A stretch of 64,000 nt of DNA from Glycomyces paridis (GCF_004912155.1 NZ_STGX01000021.1:19356-83355); one strand, 5' to 3'. Counted from the first letter of the stretch, positions 8,361-17,082 are shown. The notes: generated from the sequence alone by a model not told the origin. Numbers and translations: made by a program.

Positions 8361-8519
8361 ATGTGGAAAATCCTCGGTATCCTCATCCTCGTCTGGCTGG
8401 CGTTCTCGGTCCTGGGCTTCGTGATCAAGGGCCTGCTGTGGCTGGCGGTCATCGGGATCATCCTGTTCCTCGCCACGGCGGTCTACGGCATCTTCAAGGA
8501 GCGCTCGGACCGGTCCTGA
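8361..8519 (+). CDS. Small two-TM membrane protein (52 aa)
   Basis: This small protein is almost entirely hydrophobic, with two transmembrane helices (ILGILILVWLAFSVLGFVI and LLWLAVIGIILFLATAVY) and a short charged tail (KERSDRS). A TACGCT hexamer (8349-8354) ends exactly 6 nt before the ATG at 8361, so it is probably leaderless. Similar small hydrophobic proteins are common in actinobacteria without known function. Confidence 0.75.
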   Translation: MWKILGILILVWLAFSVLGFVIKGLLWLAVIGIILFLATAVYGIFKERSDRS

Positions 8520-8570
8520 CCGGGCCGCGCGCCGACCCGGTCCCTGCCCGTGCGGCGACCGGGCGCCGGC

Positions 8571-9011
8571 CTATGCCGAGGCGCCCGCGCCCACGTCGGC
8601 GGCCGCCGCCAGGAGCTTGCGCCAGCGCGGGGCGTTGGGGTGGGCGGGGTTCCCCTGCAAGGCCATCGCGACCTTGGCGACGAGGTCGTCGAGCTGCGGG
8701 CCGAGGTCCTCGAACTGCGGGGCCGCGATCTCGACGCGCGTCGTGCGGAAGCCTGAAAGGATCTGCCGGGCCTTCTCCGTGACGTTCACGATCGTGTGCG
8801 GGAATCCGCCCGCGCGGTTCTGCGCCTCGATGTATCCGTGGTCGGCCAGTCGTTTAGCGGAGAAGGCGATCTCGCGCGCTTCGAGGTCGATCTGGAAGTG
8901 CTGGGCCAAGGACTCGGCATTGAACGGCCCTTTGTCGTCGTAAAGAGCTGCGATGCGCTGCAACATGGGCAGATCGACGTCATCCCAAAGGGACGGATTC
9001 AATTCGAGCAT
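8571..9011 (-). CDS. Winged-helix-like protein of unknown function
   Basis: The 146-aa protein starts with a helical region resembling a winged-helix domain (LPMLQRIAALYDD, SAKRLADHGYIEAQN, HTIVNVTEKARQIL), followed by a helical C-terminal half containing DLVAKVAMAL. It could be a small DNA-binding or adaptor protein. TAGAAC ends 6 nt before the ATG, so it may be leaderless. Monocistronic; family not recognised. Confidence 0.7.
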   Translation of the reverse strand: MLELNPSLWDDVDLPMLQRIAALYDDKGPFNAESLAQHFQIDLEAREIAFSAKRLADHGYIEAQNRAGGFPHTIVNVTEKARQILSGFRTTRVEIAAPQFEDLGPQLDDLVAKVAMALQGNPAHPNAPRWRKLLAAAADVGAGASA

Positions 9012-9143
9012 CCACCAGTTCTACCCCTTGATGACGGTTTCCGCATCATCCGATCAGCCGCGATCCGAGCAGACGCGGCCATGCCGCATGGTCCGCTCGG
9101 CCAGCCGACTCGGTAGGCATTCGCGGTGGGCTTCGGGCCGTTG

Positions 9144-9548
9144 CTATCCGGTGACGGTGACGGCGAGTTCGACCGGTTCGGGCGGCGGGCCGTCGCTCGC
9201 GTCGCCCGTGCATTCGGCCAGGGAGGTCCTGAAGCAGTACTGGAACACCAGGGTCGTCTCGCCCGCTTCGAGGGCCTCGAAGTCCCAGGAGAGCTCGCCG
9301 CTGCATCCGTCGCAGTCGTCGTCGCCGTCGGTGCGCTTGTCCCCCTCGGCGATCACGCCGGTGTCGGCGCCCGAGACGAGGTACCAGTTGTCGCCGACCG
9401 AGGCGTTGACGGTGCCGAGGTCGACGCGGAGTGTCTCGCCGACGGCGACCGTCGCGGTCTCGGCGTCGAGCGCCACGGTCTCGTCGGCGCCCGAGCATCC
9501 GGCGAGCACCAGGAGCAGCAGGGCGGGGATCGGGGCGAGGGCGCGCAT
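9144..9548 (-). CDS. Putative lipoprotein, weakly chagasin-like
   Basis: The 134-aa product has a lipoprotein signal peptide with lipobox LAGC at residues 15-18, so it should be anchored outside the membrane. The mature part is beta-rich. The order of conserved-looking blocks (VGETLRVDLGTV, GDNWYLVSG, LSWDFEALEAGETTLVFQY) loosely follows the chagasin/I42 cysteine-protease inhibitor family, whose loops normally contain NPTTG, GxGG and RPW; these exact motifs are missing, so the match is tentative. TATCGT ends 7 nt before the ATG. Confidence 0.68.
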   Translation of the reverse strand: MRALAPIPALLLLVLAGCSGADETVALDAETATVAVGETLRVDLGTVNASVGDNWYLVSGADTGVIAEGDKRTDGDDDCDGCSGELSWDFEALEAGETTLVFQYCFRTSLAECTGDASDGPPPEPVELAVTVTG

Positions 9549-9596
9549 GGTGGCGACGATAACCGCGCGCCGCCACCGCGCGCCCGTTCGGTCCCG

Positions 9597-10223
9597 TTAC
9601 TTGGGAGTGTCGGCGACCTGCACGTCGAAGTTGAACTGCTCGCCGTCGATCTCGGTGACGCTGAGGGTCACCTCGTAGACCTCGCCGCCTTCGGTGAGCT
9701 CGCAGTAGGTCGTGCGGCCTTCGTAGATGGTGATGTTGACTTCCCCGCAGTCGATCTCGGGACGGGCGCCGACCTGCTCTTCGAGGGCGTCCTCGGCCGC
9801 GTCGGCGAGCGCGGTGGCCTCGATTTCGAGCTGGGCGGCGCTGTCGTCGGCCGCCTCGGAGGTCTCTTCGGCGGCGCTGGTCTCGGCGCCGCCCTTGGGC
9901 TCGGAGGCGACCTGGACGGCGATGTCCCACTGGTCGCCGTCGACGCCGGTGAAGGTGACGGTCGTGTCGTACTCGGTACCCGTGTCGGGGTCGGTGAGCA
10001 CGCAGTCGACTTCCTTGTCCTGCTTGGCGATGATCGAGTCGTCGCCGCAGTCGACCTCCGGGCGCGAGCCGAGTTCGCCTTCGAGCGCGTCCGCGGCGGC
10101 CTCGGCGAGCTTCTCACCCGAGACGGTCGGGCCGACCTCGGCGGTGCACGCGGCCAGCCCGAGCGCGGCGAAGGCCAGGGGAACGATGGTCAGGGGGACG
10201 ATTGCCGACTTGTGATTGGGCAC
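9597..10223 (-). CDS. Lipoprotein with two DUF4333 domains
   Basis: The 208-aa protein carries a signal peptide with lipobox LAAC and then two homologous DUF4333 domains. Domain 1 spans about residues 30-105 and domain 2 about 130-208. Each begins with an ALEGELGSRPEVDCG / ALEEQVGARPEIDCG block and has a paired cysteine (DCVL, YCEL). An acidic Ala/Glu/Ser linker joins them. DUF4333 is an actinobacterial extracytoplasmic domain without known function. The GTG at 10223 follows GAGAGG; the frame open upstream is low-complexity and lies over the C-tract. Confidence 0.85.
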   Translation of the reverse strand: MPNHKSAIVPLTIVPLAFAALGLAACTAEVGPTVSGEKLAEAAADALEGELGSRPEVDCGDDSIIAKQDKEVDCVLTDPDTGTEYDTTVTFTGVDGDQWDIAVQVASEPKGGAETSAAEETSEAADDSAAQLEIEATALADAAEDALEEQVGARPEIDCGEVNITIYEGRTTYCELTEGGEVYEVTLSVTEIDGEQFNFDVQVADTPK

Positions 10224-10549
10224 GAGTTTGCCTCTCGTTCGATGGGAATTACCTGCGATGGGTGTTGCCTGCTTGAGCACGGCGCGAACGCCTTGCGAGC
10301 GTGGGGCGGCGCGTGATGGTCCAGGGTGGCGCGGGGTGGCGCGGGGTGGCAGCCGAGTGCGGCGGTGCCGGGAAGCGCCCACCCGTCTCGGTGCCCCGCC
10401 GGGGGCCGCTTGCATGGTGCCGCTCGCATGGTCCTGCACGATACACGGGTGCCGCAACGAGAGGCCTGCGCGCGAAAGTCCGGTATGGCGTGCGCCGAGA
10501 TGCGCTTCCGACTCCACACGCCGAGCATCGGTCGATAGCCTGGACTCAT
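10224..10549. other. Non-coding stretch upstream of the C-tract
   Basis: I see no gene here. Open frames on both strands are compositionally biased and lack start signals. A short GGCGCGGGGT duplication occurs near 10327-10347. The region presumably contains the promoter of the leftward DUF4333 gene. Confidence 0.55.
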
Positions 10550-10706
10550 GCCCCGCTCCCCGCTCCCCGCTCCCCGCTCCCCCCTCCCCGCCCCCCCCCC
10601 CCCGCCCCCCCCCCCCCCCCCCCCCCCGCCCCCCCCCCCCCGCCCCCCGCCCCCCGCCCCCCGCTCCCCGCTCCCCGCTCCCCGCTCCCCGCTCCCCGCT
10701 CCCCGA
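10550..10706. repeat. C/G homopolymer-like tract flanked by CTCCCCG heptamers
   Basis: About 157 bp are almost pure C on the + strand. The core (about 10588-10660) holds long C runs broken by single G residues. It is flanked on both sides by tandem CTCCCCG heptamers (10556-10580 and 10662-10706). The G-rich complement could form G-quadruplexes. The tract ends 5 bp before the -10 box of the kinase gene at 10724, where a promoter -35 region would be. Confidence 0.9.
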
Positions 10707-10723
10707 CAACCTACGATCGTGCG

Positions 10724-11455
10724 GTGCAGCAGGAAGAGCAACCCTTGTCGGGCGGCAACATGGACCCGGTCACCAAACTCGGCGATACAGTCCGCCGCGT
10801 CAGCGGCCCCTGGACCGAGGCCGTGCACGACCTGCTCGACCTCTACGCGTCCGCCGCGATCCCCGAAACACCCCGCGCGATGGGCCTCGACACGCACAAC
10901 CGCGAGATACTCACCTTCATCGAAGGCGAGACCCTCGACGCCGCCCCGCCCGAGACCCGCTGGGCCCCCTCGACACTCCGCGCCGCCGCCGCCCTCCTCC
11001 GCCGGCTCCACGACGCGAGCGCGCCACTCGCGCAAACCCCACGCGTCTGGCGGACCGCAACCCACGAACCCGCCGAGGTCGTCTGCCACAACGACTTCGC
11101 GCCTTACAACCTCATCGTGCGCGATGGCCGCCTCGTCGGCGTGATCGACTTCGACATGGCCTCCCCCGGATCACGCCTCTGGGACCTCGCCTACCTCGCC
11201 TACCGCCTGACCCCGTACGCCGAAGACGCAGCCGGCTTCGACCCCGACCGCTTCGGCTCCCGGGAACACCGCCTCCGCGAACTCATCGCCGCCTACGGAG
11301 CCGACTTCACTCCCCCCGAGGTCCGCGCAGCCGCCGCCCTACGCCTCGACGACCTCGCCGCCTTCACCGACCAACGCGCCGCCGACACCGGCCGCCACGA
11401 CTTCACCCGCCACGCCGCCATGTACCGCCGCGACGCCACCCGCCTCCGAGCCTGA
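10724..11455 (+). CDS. Aminoglycoside phosphotransferase-family kinase
   Basis: The 243-aa protein has the APH kinase fold. The N-lobe starts with LSGGNMDPVTKLGDTVRR, the catalytic loop is CHNDFAPYNL (residues about 125-134), and the metal-binding Asp follows in GVIDFDMASPG. Proteins of this actinobacterial group phosphorylate unknown small molecules; true aminoglycoside resistance is not implied. I place the start at the GTG 10724 because TACGAT (10712-10717) ends 6 nt before it and because the conserved N-lobe GGN begins before the ATG at 10760. The expected -35 position falls in the heptamer/C-tract, so tract length could affect expression. Confidence 0.85.
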   Translation: MQQEEQPLSGGNMDPVTKLGDTVRRVSGPWTEAVHDLLDLYASAAIPETPRAMGLDTHNREILTFIEGETLDAAPPETRWAPSTLRAAAALLRRLHDASAPLAQTPRVWRTATHEPAEVVCHNDFAPYNLIVRDGRLVGVIDFDMASPGSRLWDLAYLAYRLTPYAEDAAGFDPDRFGSREHRLRELIAAYGADFTPPEVRAAAALRLDDLAAFTDQRAADTGRHDFTRHAAMYRRDATRLRA

Positions 11456-11691
11456 CCACACCCCCGGGCCCGCCCGAATCGATCACGACCCGCCCTCCTC
11501 CACCGAACCTGAGGCGCTGAACGCCGAACCCGTGATGCCCTGGGTCGCTCGCGAAAGCCACGGCCCTGGGCGGGAGCCGATCGCCGCAGGAATCTGTCGC
11601 CCGGCCCGGACCGACTGAGGTCCCGCTCGCCTCGGGGCCGGACTCCCACTGCGACAGCCGGACCTGTCATTCCAGGCTCTAAGGTGTCCGG

Positions 11692-12243
11692 GTGGATCTG
11701 ACCCGGAGCACTCCCCTGCACCTGCGCCCTTGGCGGACCGGCGACTTCGGTGCGGTCCTTGAGGCTCTCGCCTCGCCGGACATGGACCGCCAGTTTCCCT
11801 CGGGTGAGACCGCGGAGGCGCGCGCGGAGCAATGGCTCGGATGGGCGACCGGCCTGATCGCTCGACCGGCGGGGTTCGCGTTCGCGGTCTGCGCCGATGA
11901 TGATGAGCCGCTTGCGAACTTGGCGGCCACCGCCATCGATCGGCACGACGTCGGTTGGGTGTCCTACTGGACCACCTGCCGGGCCCGCGGGCTCGGGATC
12001 GCCGCAGACGCGCTCGCGGCGCTCGTGCCGTGGCTCCACGACGAGGCGGGCGTCTGGCGCCTGGAGCTGGGCCACCGGCTCAACAACCCTGCGTCCGGGC
12101 GGATCGCCGAGCGCGCGGGGTTCCTCCGCGAGGGCGTCGAGCGCGCCAAGCTCAAGTACGAGGGACGGCGCTACGACACCGCCCGCTGGGCCCGACTCGC
12201 CGACGACCCGCGCCCAAAGGCGCGCCGAACCGTCGAGTTGTAA
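11692..12243 (+). CDS. GNAT-family N-acetyltransferase
   Basis: The 183-aa protein has the RimJ/RimL-type GNAT layout: substrate segment LHLRPWRTGDFGAVLEAL at the N-terminus, the acetyl-CoA loop CRARGLGIAADAL near residue 105, and the C-terminal NNPASGRIAERAGF motif. The GTG at 11692 is preceded by TAAGGT ending 6 nt upstream, so leaderless translation is likely. Acceptor substrate unknown. Confidence 0.88.
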   Translation: MDLTRSTPLHLRPWRTGDFGAVLEALASPDMDRQFPSGETAEARAEQWLGWATGLIARPAGFAFAVCADDDEPLANLAATAIDRHDVGWVSYWTTCRARGLGIAADALAALVPWLHDEAGVWRLELGHRLNNPASGRIAERAGFLREGVERAKLKYEGRRYDTARWARLADDPRPKARRTVEL

Positions 12244-12415
12244 CGGTCTGCCATCCGCCACGACAGCATCCGCCGCTGCTTTGGTTGCTGCCCAACGCCT
12301 CTAAACATCGATTCCGATATATATTGCTATCGCCCTCTGAACCATCGCGAGCACCGCCGGATCGCCGGCCCCCTCGACCAGTCCACCGCGCGCACCGGCG
12401 TTCTAGATTGGCTGC

Positions 12416-13303
12416 ATGAGCGAAGGACAGGAGCGGCACGGGCAGTGGTGGGAGTCCGGCCCGGTGTTCTCGACCACCGATCGCGGCTCGAAGATCACGA
12501 CGATCGCGCCGGGCAAGCGGGCCGGCCGGTTCACGACCGGACTGACCATAGGAACGGTGTTCACTGCGCTCGTGTGGACGGGGCTGGCGTTCCTGGGCTA
12601 TCCGAGGATCTTCAGGGCGGTCCACACCGCACCGGCGATCGAGGAGATGGCGGCGACCTGGTGGTGGCTCGTCCTGGCCGTGCTGGCGGTGCTGTTCATG
12701 CTGCTGGCGAACCTGGGGCTCTACGGGGCGGTCGAGGAGCGCTTCGGGCAGCAGTCGGCCGGGTTCACGGTGTGCGTCGCAGCCGCGGGATTCGGATGCT
12801 TCGTGGGCGGGGCGCTCCATCTACGGCTGCTCGCTTCCGCGATCGCGGCAATGCCGCCCTCCACACCGAGCTGGGACCGGCCGGACGGCGTGGTCCTGTT
12901 GCTGTTCACCGGGAGTGGCCTGTTCGGATTCCTCGGGGCGGGGCTCGCCGCGCCGTTCGTCCTCCTCAGAGCAAGCCGTCGGCAGCGGACGATCCTGCGC
13001 CTGCGCGAGTCCGCGCACAGATACCCCGGCCAGGTGGTCGCGACGGACTTCCGGAAGCAGTGGATCGCGGGCCGGCCGCAGTTCAAGGTCGTGATCGAGT
13101 ACGAGACGCCGCACCTGCGCGGCAGATTCGACACGGCGATGGCCACGCAGTCGGACCGGGTGCCGCTCCCGGGCTTCCCGGTCCTGGTCTCGGTCGGAGA
13201 CGCGAGTGAGACCCTGGTCGAACCCGACCCGGACCGCCCGGGCGCCTTCGACCCCGACAACAGCCGGTACCAGCAGTCGTCAGGAGGAGGCGGAGGGGCC
13301 TGA
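12416..13303 (+). CDS. Multi-pass membrane protein, paralogue of the 19725 gene
   Basis: The 295-aa protein begins with a cytoplasmic segment SGPVFSTTDRGSKITTI, has about four transmembrane segments (near residues 40-65, 80-105, 120-145, 165-190), then a soluble C-terminal domain with VPLPGFPVLVSV. The 19725 protein has the same order of blocks, including PVFSTTDRG, TWWW, RRQRxI and DRVPLPGFPV, so the two are paralogues. The C-terminal domain looks like DUF3592-type beta domains. TAGATT ends 6 nt before the ATG. Function unknown. Confidence 0.85.
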   Translation: MSEGQERHGQWWESGPVFSTTDRGSKITTIAPGKRAGRFTTGLTIGTVFTALVWTGLAFLGYPRIFRAVHTAPAIEEMAATWWWLVLAVLAVLFMLLANLGLYGAVEERFGQQSAGFTVCVAAAGFGCFVGGALHLRLLASAIAAMPPSTPSWDRPDGVVLLLFTGSGLFGFLGAGLAAPFVLLRASRRQRTILRLRESAHRYPGQVVATDFRKQWIAGRPQFKVVIEYETPHLRGRFDTAMATQSDRVPLPGFPVLVSVGDASETLVEPDPDRPGAFDPDNSRYQQSSGGGGGA

Positions 13304-13416
13304 CCGAACGGCCGTGCAGCGCCCACCGCGGTTCACGGGCGCACCGGTTCTTCCGGCGCGCGACGCGGTCCCGATTCGATCGACCCTCGCGGAGAGTGCA
13401 GGGATAGGATGTCGGG

Positions 13417-13974
13417 ATGTCTGCTTCGGAGCCTCCCCGTCCCCGGACCCCGTCGGACCCTTCCGCGCAGGCCCCGGCGGACGCAGCGCCGACCGGACCC
13501 GGCACCGCTCCCCCGCGGCACCCCCGCTTCGACCGCATCGCCGTCACCGGCACCGCCGCCTGCGCGCTCATCACCGATCCCGGAGGCCGGGTCCTCCTGG
13601 TCAAGCCCGTTTCGCGCGACGAGTGGGGCTTCGTCGGCGGGTGGGTCGACCGGGGCGAGACGCCGCACGAGGGCTGCGCCCGGGAGATCAAGGAAGAGAT
13701 CGGCCTCGACCTGCAGGTGGGCGCCCTCCTCGTGCTCGACTGGATCCCCGGGGGCCGGGTCGTGGCCGACCCGCTCACGTTCTACGTCTTCGACGGCGGC
13801 GTCGTGGAGCACCCCGACTCAATCCACCTGCGCGAGAACGAGATCGAGGACTTCGGGTTCTTCCCGCCCGACCGGGCCCGGGAGCGCTCCGGCGAGTTCA
13901 ACCGCGAACGGGTGGGTCTGGCCCTGGAGGCGCGCCGGACCGGCCGGACCGTCTACCAGCCCCATCGGCGCTGA
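13417..13974 (+). CDS. Nudix hydrolase
   Basis: The 185-aa protein has a Pro/Ala-rich disordered N-terminus of about 35 residues and then a Nudix domain. The Nudix box reads GGWVDRGETPHEGCAREI followed by KEEIGL, matching GX5EX7REUXEEXGU with the Mg-binding glutamates present. Family members hydrolyse nucleoside diphosphate derivatives; substrate not predictable. TAGGAT (13405-13410) ends 6 nt before the ATG, so it is leaderless. Confidence 0.92.
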   Translation: MSASEPPRPRTPSDPSAQAPADAAPTGPGTAPPRHPRFDRIAVTGTAACALITDPGGRVLLVKPVSRDEWGFVGGWVDRGETPHEGCAREIKEEIGLDLQVGALLVLDWIPGGRVVADPLTFYVFDGGVVEHPDSIHLRENEIEDFGFFPPDRARERSGEFNRERVGLALEARRTGRTVYQPHRR

Positions 13975-13997
13975 TCCGCAGCGCCCCGATCGGCGCG

Positions 13998-14306
13998 CTA
14001 CCGCCCGGTGAGGCGGCAGCGGCTCGCCAGCCAAATGGTGAGGTCCCTGGCGATCGCGTTCCGATCGGTACCGGTCTCCAGCTCGTGGACGCCTAGCTCG
14101 GCGTGTGCGCGCTCGACCGCGAACACATTATCGTCCATAAGAGACACCGTTGCGTGCCAGGCAGGTTGCGAGCCGGGCGGCGCAATCGTCAGGAACCTGT
14201 TGTCGATCGGGTTCAGGTCCTCCAACAGCATGTAGAGGGCGTCCTCGGACGGGTCGTCGATATGGTCGCCGTCCTCGGTGTCGACACGGTAGTAATCCGC
14301 GGCCAT
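13998..14306 (-). CDS. Small protein of unknown function (102 aa)
   Basis: The protein has mixed alpha/beta character with an acidic N-terminus (RVDTEDGDHIDDPSEDAL), a central PAWHATVSLMDD strand pair and a C-terminal ARDLTIWLASR helix. Its size and layout recall small immunity-like proteins of polymorphic toxin systems, but no toxin is adjacent and I do not assign a family. GGAGGG lies 6 nt before the ATG at 14306. It lies 54 nt downstream of the ABC-F gene and may be co-transcribed with it. Confidence 0.65.
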   Translation of the reverse strand: MAADYYRVDTEDGDHIDDPSEDALYMLLEDLNPIDNRFLTIAPPGSQPAWHATVSLMDDNVFAVERAHAELGVHELETGTDRNAIARDLTIWLASRCRLTGR

Positions 14307-14360
14307 CACGGCCCTCCTCCCAGGTGAAGAGGTCAAGACTCCCACACGCCCGCGGCCGGA

Positions 14361-15956
14361 TCAGCGCACGTCCCAGACCGGTTCGGCCGACTCGACCACT
14401 TCCCCGTCGTTCTGGAAGACCACGTACCGGTCGAAGCCGCGCGCGAACCAGCGGTCGTGCGTGACCGCGATGACCGTGCCCTCGAACGACCGCAGGCCCT
14501 GTTCGAGCGCCTCGGCACTCTCCAAGTCGAGGTTGTCGGTCGGCTCGTCCAACAGCAGGCAGGTCGCACCGGAGAGTTCGAGCAGCAGCACCATGAACCG
14601 CGCCTGCTGCCCGCCCGAGAGCGTCTTGAACTCCTGCTCCGCCTGGCCCATCAACTCATACCGGTTGAGCGCGTTCATGGCCCGCGATCGGTCGAGCGAC
14701 GGGCGGTCCTCGTCGCCGTCCCACAAAATCGCCAGCAGGGTGCAGGCGTCGAACTCGGGATGCTCGTGCGTCTGCGAGAAGTGGCCCGGCAGTACCCGCG
14801 CCCCGAGTCGCGCGATGCCGCTGTGCCGCACCGGGTCCAACGATCGCCCGGGGAGGCCGCTCTCGGGGTCGGAGCCGCCGCGGGCGAGCAGGCGCAGGAA
14901 GTGGCTCTTGCCGGTCCCGTTAGCGCCCAGGACGGCGACGCGGTCGCCGTACCAGACCTCCAGGTCGAACGGGAACGTCAGGTCCTCCAGCTCGAGCTGC
15001 TCGCACACCACCGCTCGCCGGCCGGTGCGCCCGCCGCCGAGGTTCATGCGGATGTTCTGGCCCACATGGGGAACGGGCGGCGGCCCGGCCTCCTCGAACT
15101 TCCGGAGCCGGGCCTTCGCCGCGGGGATGCGAGTGGCCATCTCGGCGAGCTTCTCGTGCTCCTCGTCCCAGCGTTTGCGCAGCTCCGCAAGGCGCTCATG
15201 GCGTGCGAGGCGCGCTTCGTGCCAGGACTCGAAGCCGCCGCCGTGCGTCCAGGTCGTGCCCGATTCCAGGGTCACAATGGACTCGGCGGCGTTCGCGAGG
15301 ACCTCGCGGTCATGCGAGACGAACAGGATCGTCTTGGGCGACTCGCGGATCGCCCGCTCGAGGTCGCGCTTGGCCGGGACGTCGAGGAAGTTGTCCGGCT
15401 CGTCGAGCACCAGCACCTCGTCGCGGCCCCGCAGCAGCAGTTCGAGGGCGAAGCGCTTCTGCTCCCCGCCCGACAACGTCCTGAGAGGACGGTCCTTCGA
15501 CTCCTCCCAGGGGAGGCCGAGGATCGCGACCGAGACGGTGTCGCACAGGACGTCGAACTCGTACCCGCCCAGCTCACCCCAGTCGGCCAGCGCCTGGGCG
15601 TACGCGAGCTGGGTGGCGTCGCGGTCGTCCAGGCGGGTCTCGGCGGCGCTCGTGCGCTCGGCCGCGGCCCGCAACTGGGGCGAGGCGAGCGCCAGCGCGA
15701 GGGCCCGGAGCGGAAGCCGCCCCTCCCTCATGCCGACGAGCTGGCGCATGACGCCGAGGCCGCCGCCGTGCGAGACGCTGCCGGTGGCGGGTTCGAGGAC
15801 GCCGGTGAGAATGTTGAGCAGGGTGGTCTTGCCTGCGCCGTTGGCGCCGATGAGGGCGACTTTGGCGCCTTCGCCGACGCGGAAGGAGACGTCGGCGAAG
15901 AGCGTGGTCCCATCCGTGAGGACATGGCCGACTCCGGAGAGATCCACAAAACCCAT
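14361..15956 (-). CDS. ABC-F family ATPase
   Basis: The 531-aa protein has two ABC ATPase domains and no transmembrane segments, the mark of ABC-F proteins that act on ribosomes. Domain 1 has Walker A GANGAGKTT (about residue 40) and signature LSGGEQKR; domain 2 has Walker A GANGTGKSH (about 335) and LSGGQQAR. The linker between them (about residues 230-290) is charged and helical, as in ABC-F. Members include antibiotic-resistance and translation factors; which applies here is unclear. CAGACT ends 6 nt before the ATG at 15956. The short Pro/Arg extension up to 16148 is not family-like. Confidence 0.9.
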   Translation of the reverse strand: MGFVDLSGVGHVLTDGTTLFADVSFRVGEGAKVALIGANGAGKTTLLNILTGVLEPATGSVSHGGGLGVMRQLVGMREGRLPLRALALALASPQLRAAAERTSAAETRLDDRDATQLAYAQALADWGELGGYEFDVLCDTVSVAILGLPWEESKDRPLRTLSGGEQKRFALELLLRGRDEVLVLDEPDNFLDVPAKRDLERAIRESPKTILFVSHDREVLANAAESIVTLESGTTWTHGGGFESWHEARLARHERLAELRKRWDEEHEKLAEMATRIPAAKARLRKFEEAGPPPVPHVGQNIRMNLGGGRTGRRAVVCEQLELEDLTFPFDLEVWYGDRVAVLGANGTGKSHFLRLLARGGSDPESGLPGRSLDPVRHSGIARLGARVLPGHFSQTHEHPEFDACTLLAILWDGDEDRPSLDRSRAMNALNRYELMGQAEQEFKTLSGGQQARFMVLLLELSGATCLLLDEPTDNLDLESAEALEQGLRSFEGTVIAVTHDRWFARGFDRYVVFQNDGEVVESAEPVWDVR

Positions 15957-15996
15957 GCGGCGAGTCTGGTGGGCGCGGTCCCAGGCGTCAACGGGA

Positions 15997-16539
15997 TTAC
16001 GGCGAGGAGGGCGTGCCGATGTCTTGGGTGCCGTTGCCGCCCTTAGCCTCAGGCTCGGAATCGGAGTCCGGCCCGCGCTCCGGCTCGGCATTGTCCCCGC
16101 GTTCGGATTCGGCTTCGGGACCGGTCTTCTTGTCGGTCCCGGCCGCACGGCGTCGGCTCCACCACCTGATCCAGACCGCGAAGGCGATCATGGCGGCGCC
16201 GAGGAACAGCATGGCGCGAGGCTGGTCGTCGGACGTGGAGGCACGGCCCGTGATGGGGCCGTAGAGGATCTCGACCTCGTCGCCGATCTCGTAGTCGCCT
16301 TCGATCCTGGTCGCGACGGTGTCGCCGTCGTCTTCGGTGAACTCGACGTCCGCGTAGGGTTCCTGACCGCAGAAGTTCCCGACGCAGCGCAGCGAGGTCC
16401 CGTAGCCTGTGACCTGAGCTTCGTGGCGGTCGCCGACCGCCAGCAGGTCGATCCCCCACAGCAGCACGAAACCCGCGACCCCCAACCAGGCCGCGGCGAT
16501 CGCGCCGAAGAGCACCTTGCCGATCAGAGGCAGCCACAT
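15997..16539 (-). CDS. DUF3592-like two-TM membrane protein
   Basis: The 180-aa protein has an N-terminal transmembrane helix (residues about 8-30), an extracytoplasmic beta domain with a cysteine pair (RCVGNFCGQEPYADVEF) and VEILYGP, and a second helix near 107-125. This is the DUF3592 arrangement. A long acidic, Pro/Glu/Ser-rich tail makes up the last 45 residues and appears disordered. GAGAGGAG precedes the ATG. Function unknown. Confidence 0.8.
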   Translation of the reverse strand: MWLPLIGKVLFGAIAAAWLGVAGFVLLWGIDLLAVGDRHEAQVTGYGTSLRCVGNFCGQEPYADVEFTEDDGDTVATRIEGDYEIGDEVEILYGPITGRASTSDDQPRAMLFLGAAMIAFAVWIRWWSRRRAAGTDKKTGPEAESERGDNAEPERGPDSDSEPEAKGGNGTQDIGTPSSP

Positions 16540-16575
16540 GTCCGCACTCCTCTCGACCGACGGGCGGACCCCACG

Positions 16576-17013
16576 TTAGCAGCGGGCGGCAACCCTGCCG
16601 CGGCGCCGAAGCCACGGCACGAGCTGCACCGCGCCCCAGCACGCTTCGACGATGAGGAAGGGCCACAACAGTTCCGGCCCGCCGTGGGCCAGCGCGTACG
16701 CCATCCAGGTGGTGAAGAGGACGCGGGCGGCACCGTCGTAGAGGCCGTGGACACGTTCGGTGCGCAGCAGTCGCAGGAGGGACCAGACCACGACGACCGA
16801 GCCCATCAGGTTCGCGTAGAGCACCTGGGCCACCTCCATCTCAGGGAAGGCGCCGAGGCCGAGCGCGTCGCCCGCGTTGAGGGCGGCGTGCACGAGCGCG
16901 TAGGTCCACGGCGTGGCGAACCCGGCGGTGACGGCGAGGTCGTACCAGGCCGAGGCGCGGACCAGGCGGAGGTACGGTTCGCGTTGCGCGGCGGTCGGTT
17001 CGGGGTTGGACAC
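16576..17013 (-). CDS. Four-TM membrane protein under a MerR-type promoter
   Basis: The 145-aa protein has four predicted transmembrane helices (AVTAGFATPWTYALVHA; VLYANLMGSVVVVWSLL; FTTWMAYALAHG; LLWPFLIVEACWGAVQLV) and short loops. I do not recognise the family. The GTG at 17013 follows GGAG by 7 nt. It is divergent from the MerR regulator at 17104, and its promoter has the stretched 20-bp spacer that MerR activators require, so it is the likely regulated target. Confidence 0.75.
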   Translation of the reverse strand: MSNPEPTAAQREPYLRLVRASAWYDLAVTAGFATPWTYALVHAALNAGDALGLGAFPEMEVAQVLYANLMGSVVVVWSLLRLLRTERVHGLYDGAARVLFTTWMAYALAHGGPELLWPFLIVEACWGAVQLVPWLRRRGRVAARC

Positions 17014-17050
17014 TGGGTTGCTCCGTTCGTCGCGGCGGGCGGGAACGGCT

Positions 17051-17082
17051 ACCGTAAACCGTGGAGTGCGCTCCAAGTTCAA
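17051..17082 (-). promoter_or_regulatory. MerR-type promoter with 20-bp spacer and operator
   Basis: On the minus strand, -35 TTGAAC (17082-17077) and -10 TACGGT (17056-17051) are separated by 20 bp. The inverted repeat TGGAG-N4-CTCCA (17062-17075) lies within the spacer. This over-long spacer with a dyad is the classic target of MerR activators, which untwist the DNA. It faces the four-TM protein gene. Confidence 0.75.

Noticed and set aside
10550-10706. C-tract as a pure assembly artefact
   Set aside because: Orderly heptamers on both sides argue for a real repeat, though the exact number of C residues cannot be trusted.
10190-11089. Leftward frame across the C-tract encoding poly-Gly
   Set aside because: Low-complexity translation of the repeat; the rightward kinase is well supported in the overlapping part.
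10724-11455. Calling the APH-like kinase an antibiotic-resistance gene
   Set aside because: Only the generic kinase motifs are seen; this actinobacterial group is large and mostly of unknown substrate.
14361-15956. ABC-F protein as ATPase of a membrane transporter
   Set aside because: Two fused ATPase domains with a charged linker and no adjacent permease fit ABC-F, not an importer or exporter.
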